From the NCBI GenBank assembly GCA_029263395.1, contig JAJCXO010000285.1:62001-126000 (forward strand): a DNA stretch of 64,000 bases, in the 5' to 3' direction. Positions 8,289-17,866 of this stretch are shown in pieces. How positions within the stretch are numbered: the stretch's first letter is position 1; each line of letters starts with the position of its first letter. Position numbers and translations under genes: made by a program. The notes beneath the pieces were generated by a model. It searched no databases. It was not told the origin of the DNA and saw only the letters and a list, made by a program, of their open reading frames with translations. The stretch is from Acidobacteriota bacterium (lineage in GTDB: Bacteria > Acidobacteriota > Thermoanaerobaculia > Multivoradales > J023).

Positions 8289-10574
8289 CTAACTCGGATC
8301 TTCGTCCAGCCGCCCGCGCTGGTGCCCAAGTTCCGTCCGTCCTGCCTTGCGCCGCTGCTTGGCACCGCCACCAGCACGGCGCGAAACCTGCAGTACGCCG
8401 GGTAGCGCGTCGATGCCGCGACACAGGCGATCGAGATGTTTGCGGTTGCGGACCTCGACCACAACCCCGATCACCCCACGACCGGTCTCGGTCGCTTCGG
8501 CCTCGAAGTGCCGGATATTCGAAGACTCTTTGGCGATAACCTCGGTCAACCGAGCCAACATGCCCGCCGAGTCTTCGGTCTCGATCGCCAGCGATACCGG
8601 ATAGACGGCGTCGGCTCGACGAGCCCACTCGACTTCGATCAGGCGTTCGGGATCAAAATTCAGATTCTTGAGATTTGTGCAGTCCTCGGCATGCACTGAA
8701 ATCCCACGTCCTCTCGTGACGTAGCCCACCAGCAGATCGCCCGGAACCGGGTCGCAACATTTGGCCAGGCTAGCCATCAAATCTGACTCACCCTTTACCG
8801 TGACGGGTCCGCCAAAAGGCAATAGGCGATCCACCGCTCGGCGAATCGGCCCAACTTCCAGCGAAGTCGAAATTGTTCCATCCTCACCGATGAGCCGTTC
8901 GATAGCCCGTTTGACCGGAATCTTGCCGTAACCGATGCGCTGATAGAGCTCCTCCGCCTGGCCGAGGCCCTCGCTCTCCAGCAGCTCGCGGAAGCGTGGA
9001 CTGTCGACCATTTTCCGCGGACTGAGCCGCAACTTCTTCAACTCGCGTTCGAGAATCCGTTTGCCGATCGCCTCGGACTCGCGTTTCTGTTCAACATTGA
9101 GCCAATGCCTGATCTTGCTGCGGGCGCGAGAGGTCACGACCAAATTCAGCCAATCTCGACTCGGCTTACGTCCAGGGCCGGTCAGAATATCGACCAGATC
9201 GCCATTACACAGAGGCTTCTTGAGCGGCACCAGCTTGCCATTAACCCGCGCCCCAGAGCAGCGATGGCCGAGCTCGGTGTGAATGCGATAGGCAAAATCG
9301 AGCGGTGTAGCGCCGCGTGGGAATGCGTAGACGTCCCCCTTGGGCGAAAACACATACACCTCGTCCGGATAAAGATCAATCTTGAGCGCCGATAGGAACT
9401 CCCGTGGATCTTTGACTTCCGTTTGCCAATCGAGCAATTGACGCAGCCAGAGGATGTTGGGATCACTCGGGTCTGAAGCGCGCTGCTCCTTGTACTGCCA
9501 ATGAGCGGCAATCCCTTCCTCTGCCACTAAATCCATCTCGCGAGTCCGGATCTGCACCTCGAAGGGCTGCCCCTTGTCGCTGATCACAGTGGTATGCAGC
9601 GACTGATAGAGGTTGGGCTTCGGCATCGCGATGTAGTCTTTGAAGCGCCCGGGAATCGGCCGCCAGTTCTGATGCACGACGCCGAACGCGGCATAGGTGT
9701 CAGTCAGATTCCCGGTAATAACTCGAAAGGCCAAGTAGTCGTACAGCTGAGAGATGTCGACACCCTGGCGCCTGAGCTTGCGGTAGATCGAGTAATAACG
9801 CTTCACCCGATAGCTGATATCAGCCTCGATACCGGCTTGCTCTAGACTTTGCACCAACTCAGCGTTTAGACGCTGGAGCGAGTTCTTTGCGAACTTCATC
9901 TTTTGCCGAATTTTGGCCTCGAGCTCGGCGAATTGGCGCGGGTAAAGGAAGTAGAAAGCAAGATCTTCGAGATCTCCCTGCACCTTCGACATCCCCAACC
10001 GCAATGAGATCGGCGAATAAATCTCGAGGGTTTCCGATGCGATACGACGCCGAGCCTCCGGCGACATGTGCTCCAGCGTCATCATGTTGTGGAGGCGATC
10101 CGCTAGTTTGACCAAGATCACCCTAAGGTCCCGGGCCGAAGCCAAGATCATCTTGCGAAAGGTCTCAGCCTGCGCCTCATCTCGACGCACGTATTCCTGT
10201 CTGCCGATTTTGGTGACGCCATCGACAAGCTCGGCCACTTCTGTGCCGAACTTGGACTCGAGCACTGGCTTGGTGGTCAAGGTGTCTTCGAGGACATCGT
10301 GCAGCAAACCTGTCGCAACACACATCTGATCGAACTTCAAGTCGGCCAAGATGTACGCGACATACGTCGGATGGATGATGTACGGCTGCCCGGACCGGCG
10401 GCGCTGGTTTCGATGCATCACCTCGGTGAACTCGTAGACCGAGCTCAAGAACGCACGATCGTACGGGCGTTCGTGGGCCTCGAGCCGCGCTAGAACATCC
10501 TCGAACGTGACATTCTTGCGCGGCCGAAGCGGCGGCTTCGGCATCTTCGACATCAGGTGGGCTCTGCGTTGCAA
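8289..10574 (-). CDS. spoT: Bifunctional (p)ppGpp synthetase/hydrolase (RelA/SpoT family)
   Basis: The 761-residue protein has the full long-RSH layout. The HD hydrolase domain shows the metal site (HP at residues 68-69, HD at 92-93 in LLHDVLEDT). The synthetase domain contains YDYLAFRVITG and GRFKDYIAMPKPNLYQSLHT; the RxKD form in this loop is that of bifunctional enzymes. A TGS domain follows (VYVFSPKGDVYAFPRGATPLDFAY), then a zinc-finger/helical region with CC (LAKCCDPVPGD) and a C-terminal ACT domain. It makes and destroys the stringent-response alarmone. The first Met (10574) may not be the true start; Met8 and Met11 are alternatives. The stop faces rpmB. Confidence 0.95.
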   Translation of the reverse strand: MQRRAHLMSKMPKPPLRPRKNVTFEDVLARLEAHERPYDRAFLSSVYEFTEVMHRNQRRRSGQPYIIHPTYVAYILADLKFDQMCVATGLLHDVLEDTLTTKPVLESKFGTEVAELVDGVTKIGRQEYVRRDEAQAETFRKMILASARDLRVILVKLADRLHNMMTLEHMSPEARRRIASETLEIYSPISLRLGMSKVQGDLEDLAFYFLYPRQFAELEAKIRQKMKFAKNSLQRLNAELVQSLEQAGIEADISYRVKRYYSIYRKLRRQGVDISQLYDYLAFRVITGNLTDTYAAFGVVHQNWRPIPGRFKDYIAMPKPNLYQSLHTTVISDKGQPFEVQIRTREMDLVAEEGIAAHWQYKEQRASDPSDPNILWLRQLLDWQTEVKDPREFLSALKIDLYPDEVYVFSPKGDVYAFPRGATPLDFAYRIHTELGHRCSGARVNGKLVPLKKPLCNGDLVDILTGPGRKPSRDWLNLVVTSRARSKIRHWLNVEQKRESEAIGKRILERELKKLRLSPRKMVDSPRFRELLESEGLGQAEELYQRIGYGKIPVKRAIERLIGEDGTISTSLEVGPIRRAVDRLLPFGGPVTVKGESDLMASLAKCCDPVPGDLLVGYVTRGRGISVHAEDCTNLKNLNFDPERLIEVEWARRADAVYPVSLAIETEDSAGMLARLTEVIAKESSNIRHFEAEATETGRGVIGVVVEVRNRKHLDRLCRGIDALPGVLQVSRRAGGGAKQRRKAGRTELGHQRGRLDEDPS

Positions 10575-10598
10575 GAGTCTCGACGTTACGACAGAGGA

Positions 10599-11189
10599 TC
10601 AGGAACCGGTCGTCTCGTCAGCGTCCTGGGTGATGCTCTCGACCTCAGCTGGAGGCAACCCTTCGAGCTCACCGATGACCCCATTCATCAACGCTCCAAG
10701 CCGCGCCTCGGTATCGTCTGCCACCGGATAACGATAGATCACTTGCAGCGTGCGGTCGCCCCAAGGATGCACCATGAACACATTCAGCTCTTCGAGCATC
10801 GCTCCATCAGACGTATAACGCCCACGGGAAGCAAATGTTGTCCCGAGAGGGGCCACGTATTCATTGCTTCCTTTGTAGTCACCGTCGGCGCGCTCGAGGA
10901 TGTCAGCCTTGTGCTGTTCGACTGCGGCGATCAAATTGATGCCACCGGTCTCCGCTTCTCCAGCAACTACGGTCACTTGTCCGGTCACCCCTTCGTCGCT
11001 CGGCGTCAATTCGATCGCCGCGCCCTCGTTACTGGATACCGCAAAGTCCGACAGTGCCGCAATCGCGATACCGAGCTGAGTATTTTCGACCCTTACGGTT
11101 GGGGGTGGCGGCTCCTCGGCTTTTCTACAACCGATCGCAAACATCGACAAGGCCAGCGTCAGACCGAGCAAAACTTTCAGATATCGCAT
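10599..11189 (-). CDS. Lipoprotein of unknown function
   Basis: Starting at ATG 11189, which follows a strong GAGGAGAT ribosome site, the product is a 196-residue lipoprotein (signal MRYLKVLLGLTLALSMFAIG, lipid Cys at 21). The longer frame from 11381 overlaps ggt and lacks coding character upstream of this Met. The mature part is acidic, with a region on membrane or growth-related stress unknown to me; an internal VFMVHPWGDRTLQVIYRY strand pair is distinctive. It lies 24 bases upstream of spoT on the same strand, so the two may be cotranscribed. I do not recognise a family. Confidence 0.8.
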   Translation of the reverse strand: MRYLKVLLGLTLALSMFAIGCRKAEEPPPPTVRVENTQLGIAIAALSDFAVSSNEGAAIELTPSDEGVTGQVTVVAGEAETGGINLIAAVEQHKADILERADGDYKGSNEYVAPLGTTFASRGRYTSDGAMLEELNVFMVHPWGDRTLQVIYRYPVADDTEARLGALMNGVIGELEGLPPAEVESITQDADETTGS

Positions 11190-11301
11190 ACTTATCTCCT
11201 CGAACACTATTCTTCGAAGACCGTGCCGTTGATCGGGGCTCGGCCTCGTGCTTCTGTTGCTTCCAAGGTGAGCGGGTGCAGGAACTCGGCGAGGACGCGT
11301 C

Positions 11302-13017
11302 TCAGAAGAGTGGACGGACGACCCCCGACGCCCCGCCACCACCTCGCGGATCGACCGCCGCCTCCACTTGCCCGCCGGCACTCCATCTCACCGCATGAAC
11401 TTGGGCCAAGCTGCCGACCCATGTGATCTCGTGCCCACGAGCCTCGAGCTCAGCCTTGGTCTCGGGGGACAACGCATCGTCCTCCGAAAAAATCTGATCC
11501 GGTAACCATTGGTGGTGCACCCGAGGCCTATCGAGAGCAGCTTGCAAGTTATCGTCATCGAGCCAAAAATTGAGCAAAACCTGCAGCGTCGCGGTTGGGA
11601 TCCGAGACCCGCCTCTGCCCCCTAAAGCAACCGCTTCGCCCTCACGCCAGGCAACCGTCGGGCTCATTGACGACAACATCCGTTTGCCGGCTGCAACCTC
11701 GTTGGCCTCACCTTGAACCAGTCCATAGAGGTTCGGTCGCCCCGGGACCGTTGCAAAGTCGTCCATCTCGTTGTTGAGAAAGAAACCCGCCTCGGGTACG
11801 TAAAGCGCACAACCGAATAGACCGTTCAATGTTGTGGTGAGCGCCACCAAATTGCCATCAGCATCGACGACTGATAAATGCGTCGTATCACTCGACTCGC
11901 TCACCCCATCCGAAGCCACTGCGTGCTCCCACGGCTCGACACTGCTCGACGCACTCGCCTTCATCGGATCGACCGAGGCGGACCGCTGATCTAGCCAAGA
12001 GCTGGCGAGTAGCTCGTCCGCACCGGCTTTCGCCGCAGACGGATCTCCCAGCAGAAAACGATCAGCGAAAGCCCGGCGCCAGGCCTCGGCGATCAGGTGA
12101 ACCCGCTGGGCGCCAAATCGAGGCGTATCACGCCACGACAGGCGATCGACGATTGCCGCCGTCGACCCAACCAGAATACCGCCGGATGACGGCAGATCCG
12201 CCGAAGCCACTTGCCAGCCAAACGCCTCGAACCGCACCGGCTCTCGCCAAACCGGTGCATAGGCTGCCAAATCATCAGCGGTGAGGATCCCTCCATACCG
12301 CTTGGACACCTCCTCGATCGCTCGCGCCCGATCTCCACTGGTGATCGCGGTTGGCCCCTCGCTGGCATAATCCGCAAGCGTCGCCGCTAGCTCAGGAATG
12401 CGTAGCATCGCGCCTGGAGCAGGTGCCTCGCCCTCCGGGAACCAGCGATCGGCGGTCTCGGAGAATCGCGTCAGAACTTCTTTCTTCGCCACCAGCCCAT
12501 GGTGCAGACGACGGCTTACCGCAAAGCCATCCGCCGCCAACCGTCGTGCCGGCTCGACGACCACGCGCCACTTCAACTTGCCATACCGCCGATGTAGTTC
12601 GAAGAGACCACTGGGAGAGCCCGGCACTCCGGCCGCCAACGGCCCCACCAACGAGGCTTCAGGGACAGGCTCACCAGCCTCGTCGAGATACGTTTTCCGA
12701 TGCGCCGCCGCCGGTGCAGTCTCACGGAAATCGAGGTAGGTCACCTCATCTCCGAACTTGATGACCGCCAGGCCGCCGCCCCCAAGGTTGCCAGCTTCTG
12801 GCTCGACGACCACCAACGCCAACGCAGTAGCGACGGCGGCGTCGGCAGCGTTGCCCCCTTGGCGCAGGATCTCGAGTCCAACCTCCGTCGCCAAACGTTC
12901 ATCACTCGCCACCGCACCGCCACCGCCTTGAGCTGGTGGGCGAGAGGCAGCCGCCAATGGCAAGCTGCCAAGCAGCACTAAGACGATAGCGAAGCAACCG
13001 GTGCGAGATATGCTCAT
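11302..13017 (-). CDS. ggt: Gamma-glutamyltranspeptidase
   Basis: A secreted 571-residue N-terminal nucleophile hydrolase that cleaves gamma-glutamyl bonds such as in glutathione. The N-terminus is a Sec signal (VLVLLGSLPLAAA). Family signatures include GGNAADAAVATALAL, EPEAGNLGGGG and the autoprocessing site SDTTHLSVVDADGN, where Thr378 is the expected new N-terminus and nucleophile. LGGRGGSRIPTATLQVLLN is the oxyanion/substrate-loop motif of the small subunit. Length is normal. It is on the same strand as the lipoprotein gene, 112 bases upstream of it. Confidence 0.96.
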   Translation of the reverse strand: MSISRTGCFAIVLVLLGSLPLAAASRPPAQGGGGAVASDERLATEVGLEILRQGGNAADAAVATALALVVVEPEAGNLGGGGLAVIKFGDEVTYLDFRETAPAAAHRKTYLDEAGEPVPEASLVGPLAAGVPGSPSGLFELHRRYGKLKWRVVVEPARRLAADGFAVSRRLHHGLVAKKEVLTRFSETADRWFPEGEAPAPGAMLRIPELAATLADYASEGPTAITSGDRARAIEEVSKRYGGILTADDLAAYAPVWREPVRFEAFGWQVASADLPSSGGILVGSTAAIVDRLSWRDTPRFGAQRVHLIAEAWRRAFADRFLLGDPSAAKAGADELLASSWLDQRSASVDPMKASASSSVEPWEHAVASDGVSESSDTTHLSVVDADGNLVALTTTLNGLFGCALYVPEAGFFLNNEMDDFATVPGRPNLYGLVQGEANEVAAGKRMLSSMSPTVAWREGEAVALGGRGGSRIPTATLQVLLNFWLDDDNLQAALDRPRVHHQWLPDQIFSEDDALSPETKAELEARGHEITWVGSLAQVHAVRWSAGGQVEAAVDPRGGGGASGVVRPLF

Positions 13018-13194
13018 CTGCGAATCTCCATTGAGTCCGAAGCCTACTCTGCCAAGTTGCGTAGTTTAGCAGCTAACGAGGCTTGACCTCGGACTCACAA
13101 AATCCGCATCCGAAGGGACAAAATCGACCGCCGCGCATCAACGCGGTTGAGGCCTGGCGCTGAGTTGTTCAGCGCCACCCATCGGGCTCGACGA

Positions 13195-13857
13195 CTAGCC
13201 CTTGAGACGGGCCGTCATCTCCTTGGTCAGCTCCGGCAAGGGCAGTCCTCCTGCATCCACGCAAGACCAGAACGCGGCATCCGCCTGATTCTTCGAAGCT
13301 TCGGAGCAGGCATTGAACGTCTCGATCGATTCCGGGGCCAAATCAGCAGTCCAGGCTTTCAAATCTTCCTCCGGAACCACCATGTTGGTAAAGCGACAGA
13401 TGAAGTTATCTTCTTCCTCATCGGTGGTGTCGCTTCCCCAAATGAACAGGACCTCGTGCAACCCAGGTTTCAGATCCGAGTGACAGTCGGCATGCCGCAT
13501 GTGGTTGCTAGCGTTCCAATCCGCACCAACAAACGTAAACCCGGGCAGACCTTCCGTCCGCTTGGGTTTGGCGGTACGCGAGACGTTCTTCCATTTGACG
13601 CCGCCGTCACTGGTGACTTTGTAAAAGAAACCTTCGGGGCGAGTTTTCATGAACGTGGTCGTGACGTCGCCGTGGGAATCCAGTCGAATGAAAAGTCGCG
13701 CCACAATATTGTTGACTTGCCCCAAGGCGTCTCGCTGACGATTTGCCGCGCCCAACTGCGACATGGTGGATGGACTCGGCGGAGCAGCCGGTCTCGGTGC
13801 TTGGGCAAAAGCCGGAGCGATGGTCATCAACGACATCAAAACTGCAATCCACTTCAT
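13195..13857 (-). CDS. Secreted protein, paralogue of the gene at 54684
   Basis: Encodes 220 residues with a Sec signal (MKWIAVLMSLMTIAPAFAQ). The mature protein has Cys residues likely to form disulphides, and ends with AAFWSCVDAGGLPLPE. The protein encoded at 54684-55328 shares this C-terminal pattern (SEFWSCIENSEIPFPE), an N-terminal ANR(Q/L)RD motif and overall length, so the two look like divergent paralogues of one secreted family. I do not know the family's function. It stands alone between ggt and pntB on the minus strand. Confidence 0.82.
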   Translation of the reverse strand: MKWIAVLMSLMTIAPAFAQAPRPAAPPSPSTMSQLGAANRQRDALGQVNNIVARLFIRLDSHGDVTTTFMKTRPEGFFYKVTSDGGVKWKNVSRTAKPKRTEGLPGFTFVGADWNASNHMRHADCHSDLKPGLHEVLFIWGSDTTDEEEDNFICRFTNMVVPEEDLKAWTADLAPESIETFNACSEASKNQADAAFWSCVDAGGLPLPELTKEMTARLKG

Positions 13858-13948
13858 CTCTCAATACCCCCACTTCGTAGTTATCGACCGTAGGCGCTCA
13901 CCGCGCTAGGCCCTCTCAACACATCATACCCTGCTTGCAGGCTGGGTA

Positions 13949-13968
13949 GGGCGCACGGCGGTGCGCCC
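13949..13968 (-). terminator. Stem-loop after pntB
   Basis: A perfect eight-base-pair GC stem (GGGCGCAC / GTGCGCCC) with a four-base loop lies 24 bases beyond the pntB stop. There is no T-run after it, so it is only a possible terminator or 3'-end stabiliser. Confidence 0.4.
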
Positions 13969-13991
13969 CCTGGTGCCGAAACCGAGTGAGG

Positions 13992-15437
13992 CTAAAGCGA
14001 CTTGAGCTCGGTCAACATTCCCTGCACGGCTTTTTTGCCGTCTTCGAACAGCATCATCGTGTTGTCGTACTCGAAGAGTTCGTTCTTGATGCCGGCAAAC
14101 CCAGGGCTCAAGCTGCGCTTGATCATGATGACACTGGCCGCGTTCCAGACTTGGAGCACCGGCATACCGTAGATCGGACTGCCAGGGGTCTTCTCCGCCG
14201 CTGGATTGACAACGTCGTTGGCACCGACCACAACCACCACATCGGTGTTGTTGAATTCGGGATTGACGACATCCATCTCGAGCAGTTGCTCATAGGGAAC
14301 ATCAGCCTCGGCCAACAACACGTTCATGTGACCAGGCATGCGACCAGCCACCGGATGAATGCCGTAGGTCACTTTGACGCCGCGCTTTTCGAGCTCGGAC
14401 GCAAATTCTTTCACTGTGTGCTGAGCCTGTGCGACCGCCAGGCCGTACCCCGGGACAATCACGACCGACTCAGCGTTCTCGAGCACCAGCGCAGCTTCTT
14501 CAGGACCGCCCGAACGCACATTGGTGTAGTCCCGATTATCTTCCGAGCCGCCGCCGGAATCGGCCGTACCGAAACCACCAAACAACACGTTCGCCAGGGT
14601 GCGATTCATCGCCACACACATGATTTGCGTCAGGATCAGACCCGACGCACCCACCAATGCGCCAGAAATCACCAGCACGTTGTTCTGGAGCACAAAACCC
14701 GTCGCAGCTGCCGCCAACCCAGAGTAGCTATTGAGCAACGAAATCACCACGGGCATGTCGGCGCCACCGATCGGGATCACCAGCATGATGCCCAACACCA
14801 GGCTGAGACCCATGACCACCAGGGTGTACATCGCAATCGACCCTGGATCCGTCACCGTAAACAGCGTGTAGGCACCGAGGCCGAGTGCACCGAGGATCAA
14901 ACTCAAATTGACGACATGCCGGCCGGGCAGAAGAATCGGACTGCCGCTGATCTTGCCGGCCAACTTGCCGTAGGCCACAACACTGCCCGATAGGGTCAGC
15001 GCACCGATGAACATCGACAAGACCGCAGTCACCGCACTTGCCGAACCGACACCAGCGGTGTTGGCAGCCGTTTCTCCAGAACTCTTCTCGATGACGTTCA
15101 ACCACACATACGACGCAGCCACCAAGGCCGAGGCCGCGCCTCCAGAGCCGTTGAACAATGCCACCATTTCGGGCATCCCGGTCATCTCGACTCGGACTGC
15201 TGCCAAGGCACCGATACCGCCACCGATAACCAAACCGAGGACGATCCACTGGAGATCAAACGTGCCCATTTCAACCAAGGCGGCAACTGCCGCGATCAAC
15301 ATCGCCAACGCTGACATAGCGTTGCCGCGCTGCGCCGAACGGACTCGCGTCAGGCCCTTGAGCCCAAGAATGAACAGAATGGCAGACAGCAGGTAGAGGA
15401 CCGGAACAACGGTCGTGGCGATGAAGCTGGAGCTCAT
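13992..15437 (-). CDS. pntB: NAD(P) transhydrogenase subunit beta
   Basis: The 481-residue beta subunit carries about eight or nine membrane helices in its N-terminal half and the soluble NADP(H)-binding domain III at the C-terminus (VVIVPGYGLAVAQAQ, VTYGIHPVAGRMPGHMNVLLAEA, VVVGANDVVNPAA). Together with PntAA and PntAB it couples proton entry to hydride transfer from NADH to NADP+, supplying NADPH. The start overlaps the pntAB stop by four bases, so the three genes are translationally coupled. Confidence 0.97.
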   Translation of the reverse strand: MSSSFIATTVVPVLYLLSAILFILGLKGLTRVRSAQRGNAMSALAMLIAAVAALVEMGTFDLQWIVLGLVIGGGIGALAAVRVEMTGMPEMVALFNGSGGAASALVAASYVWLNVIEKSSGETAANTAGVGSASAVTAVLSMFIGALTLSGSVVAYGKLAGKISGSPILLPGRHVVNLSLILGALGLGAYTLFTVTDPGSIAMYTLVVMGLSLVLGIMLVIPIGGADMPVVISLLNSYSGLAAAATGFVLQNNVLVISGALVGASGLILTQIMCVAMNRTLANVLFGGFGTADSGGGSEDNRDYTNVRSGGPEEAALVLENAESVVIVPGYGLAVAQAQHTVKEFASELEKRGVKVTYGIHPVAGRMPGHMNVLLAEADVPYEQLLEMDVVNPEFNNTDVVVVVGANDVVNPAAEKTPGSPIYGMPVLQVWNAASVIMIKRSLSPGFAGIKNELFEYDNTMMLFEDGKKAVQGMLTELKSL

Positions 15438-15724
15438 TTCTTTTTCCGGCCGAACATGCCGAGCATGCGATTAGTGACTAGGAAACCGCCCACCACATTG
15501 ATGGTGGCCAGGATGATCGCGAACAATCCCAACAAACTGGAGATTTCAGTGTCGGCGTATTTGGCGGCCGACAAGGCGCCGACGATGGTAATGCCCGACA
15601 CCGCATTGGCCCCTGACATCAAAGGCGTGTGGAGTGTGGGTGGAATCTTGGTGATGATCTCGACGCCGACGAAAATCGCCAGCACAAAAACGTAGATCCC
15701 AATCAAGAACGGTCCCATGATCAT
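15434..15724 (-). CDS. pntAB: NAD(P) transhydrogenase subunit alpha part 2
   Basis: A 96-residue membrane protein corresponding to the transmembrane part of the alpha subunit in species with a split alpha chain. Three helices are visible, and the TPLMSGANAVSGI motif is family-typical. It overlaps pntAA by four bases at one end and pntB by four at the other. The C-terminus (MFGRKKK) is positively charged as expected for a cytoplasmic end. Confidence 0.96.
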   Translation of the reverse strand: MIMGPFLIGIYVFVLAIFVGVEIITKIPPTLHTPLMSGANAVSGITIVGALSAAKYADTEISSLLGLFAIILATINVVGGFLVTNRMLGMFGRKKK

Positions 15725-16863
15725 GCGCCGTCTCCTTCCAGAGCTTTCCGAGTCATGGCGTTTCGCACCTCACCAGCGTGGGTCAAAAGTGCTCCATCAA
15801 CCACCTCGTCTTCGAGATCGAGAGTAACTTGGCCTTCATTCAACATTGGCGCCAGTAGCGCCCAAACGTTGCGAGCGTAAAGCTGACTCGCGTCGATCGG
15901 CGTTTCGGCGGGCAAATTCGAAGGCCCGAGGATCAGCACACCTCCAGCCATCACATCCTCCCCCGGTTTCGACAGCGCGCAGTTACCACCTTGCCCAACC
16001 GCCAGATCGACGATGACGGAACCCGGCTTCATGCCGGCAACCATCTCCTCTGTCACCAACGTTGGTGCTTTCTTGCCGGGCACCAACGCAGTGCAAATCA
16101 CGACGTCCGCAACCTGAATGTGGCGGGTAACGATCTTGCGTTGCTCAGCCAAGAATTCGGGTGTCATCTCGCGGGCGTAGCCGCCTTCCCCTTCGCCACC
16201 CCCCAGATCCGGCAGTTCGATGAACTTGCCACCCAAGGACTCGACCTGCTCCTTGACCACATCGCGAATATCGGAGACCTCGACCACTGCGCCGAGACGC
16301 TTGGCGGTCGCCACCGCTTGTAAGCCGGCAACGCCGGCTCCCATCACCACGACTTTGGCTGGCGGGATCGTGCCGGCGGCAGTCATCAAAAGTGGGAAAT
16401 ACTTGCCGAGGCGCGCGGCTGCGAGCAAAACCGCCTTGTAGCCGGCGATCGAAGCCTGAGACGACAGGGCATCCATACTCTGAGCGCGGCTGATCCGGGG
16501 CACCAGCTCCATCGCCACCGCACTCACCTTCTGATTCGCCAGCTGCTGAACCAACTCAAGGTTCTGCAACGGCGCCAGCAGGCCAATGAGTAGACATTCA
16601 GCGTTGACGCCCTCGAGTTCATCGAGGTTCAGGGGCCCTACCGTCAACACGATGTCGGCTTCGCCGAAAGCAGCCCTTCGATCATCGACGATCTTGGCGC
16701 CAGCCGAAGTATACCGCTCATCCGCGATGAATGCACCGGCTCCAGCACCGGTCTCGACAGCAACGTCCAAGCCGGCAGCAACCATTTTTTTGGTCGACTC
16801 CGGCGTCGCCGCGACCCGGGTCTCGTTGACGTGACTTTCCTTGGGAACGAAAACTTTGGCCAT
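15721..16863 (-). CDS. pntAA: NAD(P) transhydrogenase subunit alpha part 1
   Basis: Soluble NAD(H)-binding subunit of 380 residues from the ATG at 16863, which gives the conserved N-terminus MAKVFVPKES..NETRVAATP. The longer frame to 16938 adds 25 residues of no family resemblance. The Rossmann motif VVMGAGVAGLQAVATAKRLGA and the ICTALVPGKKAPTLV segment are typical of the alanine dehydrogenase/PNT family. It is the first gene of the pnt operon; the 384 bases upstream separate it from the divergent DUF937 gene. Confidence 0.95.
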   Translation of the reverse strand: MAKVFVPKESHVNETRVAATPESTKKMVAAGLDVAVETGAGAGAFIADERYTSAGAKIVDDRRAAFGEADIVLTVGPLNLDELEGVNAECLLIGLLAPLQNLELVQQLANQKVSAVAMELVPRISRAQSMDALSSQASIAGYKAVLLAAARLGKYFPLLMTAAGTIPPAKVVVMGAGVAGLQAVATAKRLGAVVEVSDIRDVVKEQVESLGGKFIELPDLGGGEGEGGYAREMTPEFLAEQRKIVTRHIQVADVVICTALVPGKKAPTLVTEEMVAGMKPGSVIVDLAVGQGGNCALSKPGEDVMAGGVLILGPSNLPAETPIDASQLYARNVWALLAPMLNEGQVTLDLEDEVVDGALLTHAGEVRNAMTRKALEGDGA

Positions 16864-17247
16864 ATCCTTGAGAGTCCGGGAGTTGCGTTTCGGGCCAGGA
16901 GGTGGCCCATCATTACGAGACAGACGCATCCAAACCACAATACTCGACCCAGCTAGGGGATCGAACGGGTATCGGACGGGAAGACGGAACGCCAGCCGAT
17001 CCTATCTGTGCCGTCTTGGGCATGCAACAGACCGCACGCACCGGAGATCTACCCGGCCAGGGAAAACCTCCCGGCTCACAACAGCCTCGAACAAGCGTGC
17101 ACAGCCAACCGCAGGCGCCAACGAACTAGCCCACGGCGGGATCTCTCGCTTTCGAAGATCTTGGCATTGGTTTTGCTAAAATCTCAAACTGAGGAGCGTC
17201 ACGTCATCTACCGCCGTCCAACTTTGCTGGGCGACCGAGGAACTACC
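16864..17247. other. Divergent intergenic region
   Basis: This 384-base gap lies between pntAA (minus) and the DUF937 gene (plus) and should carry promoters for both. A TAAAAT box at 17177-17182 on the plus strand is a possible -10 element, but no -35 at a proper distance is evident. Open frames here are shadows. I see no RNA gene. Confidence 0.4.
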
Positions 17248-17823
17248 ATGTCTGATCTCGTCTATCAGCTGGCCATCGATATAGGACCGCGTATCGCAAC
17301 ACACTTGAACAACACCCTCGGTATCGATCCCGAGACCTCGGGCCGACTCTTCAAACAGGTGACACCGCTTGTCCTCGGTGGCCTGGACAGGCAGTTGCAG
17401 ACCCGGGGAATCGAGCATGTCGACCAGATGTTGACTCAAAACGATACTGACGGTGCGCTCGACGACATCGCAGAACGGTTTCACGCCATCGCCGAGGATC
17501 ATCAAGCTGACACGGGTCTCGGCGAACTGCTCGGCGACTCGGGAGCGACGGCAGCCAAACTGTTTGCAGAGCACTTCGCTCTCGATGCCAACGACGCCAG
17601 AAAGATCATCCCGATGATTGCGCCGGTTGTGCTCGCAGCACTCGCTAAACTACGGGATCGGGAAGGCCTGGGAAACGACGGGATCGCGTCCCTGATCCAA
17701 GAACACGGCGACGCACACATCCTCGACGATGTCCCCGGCTTCCTTCGCAAACGCCTTGACAAGCCCAAGAAAAAGCGTCTCACTGGCCTCTTGAGCCATC
17801 TCTTGATGGGTACCAGTCGATAA
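17248..17823 (+). CDS. DUF937-like protein
   Basis: From ATG 17248 (preceded by CGAGG) the product has 191 residues, largely helical, resembling DUF937/YidB-type proteins: PETSGRLFKQVTPLVLGGL at the N-terminus and KIIPMIAPVVLAALAKL in the second half form the two characteristic hydrophobic helices with a TPLVLGGL/APVVLAAL symmetry. The basic C-terminus (RKRLDKPKKKRL) is notable. Function of the family is unknown. It precedes an M48 protease lipoprotein gene by 43 bases. Confidence 0.8.
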   Translation: MSDLVYQLAIDIGPRIATHLNNTLGIDPETSGRLFKQVTPLVLGGLDRQLQTRGIEHVDQMLTQNDTDGALDDIAERFHAIAEDHQADTGLGELLGDSGATAAKLFAEHFALDANDARKIIPMIAPVVLAALAKLRDREGLGNDGIASLIQEHGDAHILDDVPGFLRKRLDKPKKKRLTGLLSHLLMGTSR

Positions 17824-17866
17824 TCGAGAGGATCAGACCGACGACCACGGATAGGAAGGCCTGAGT

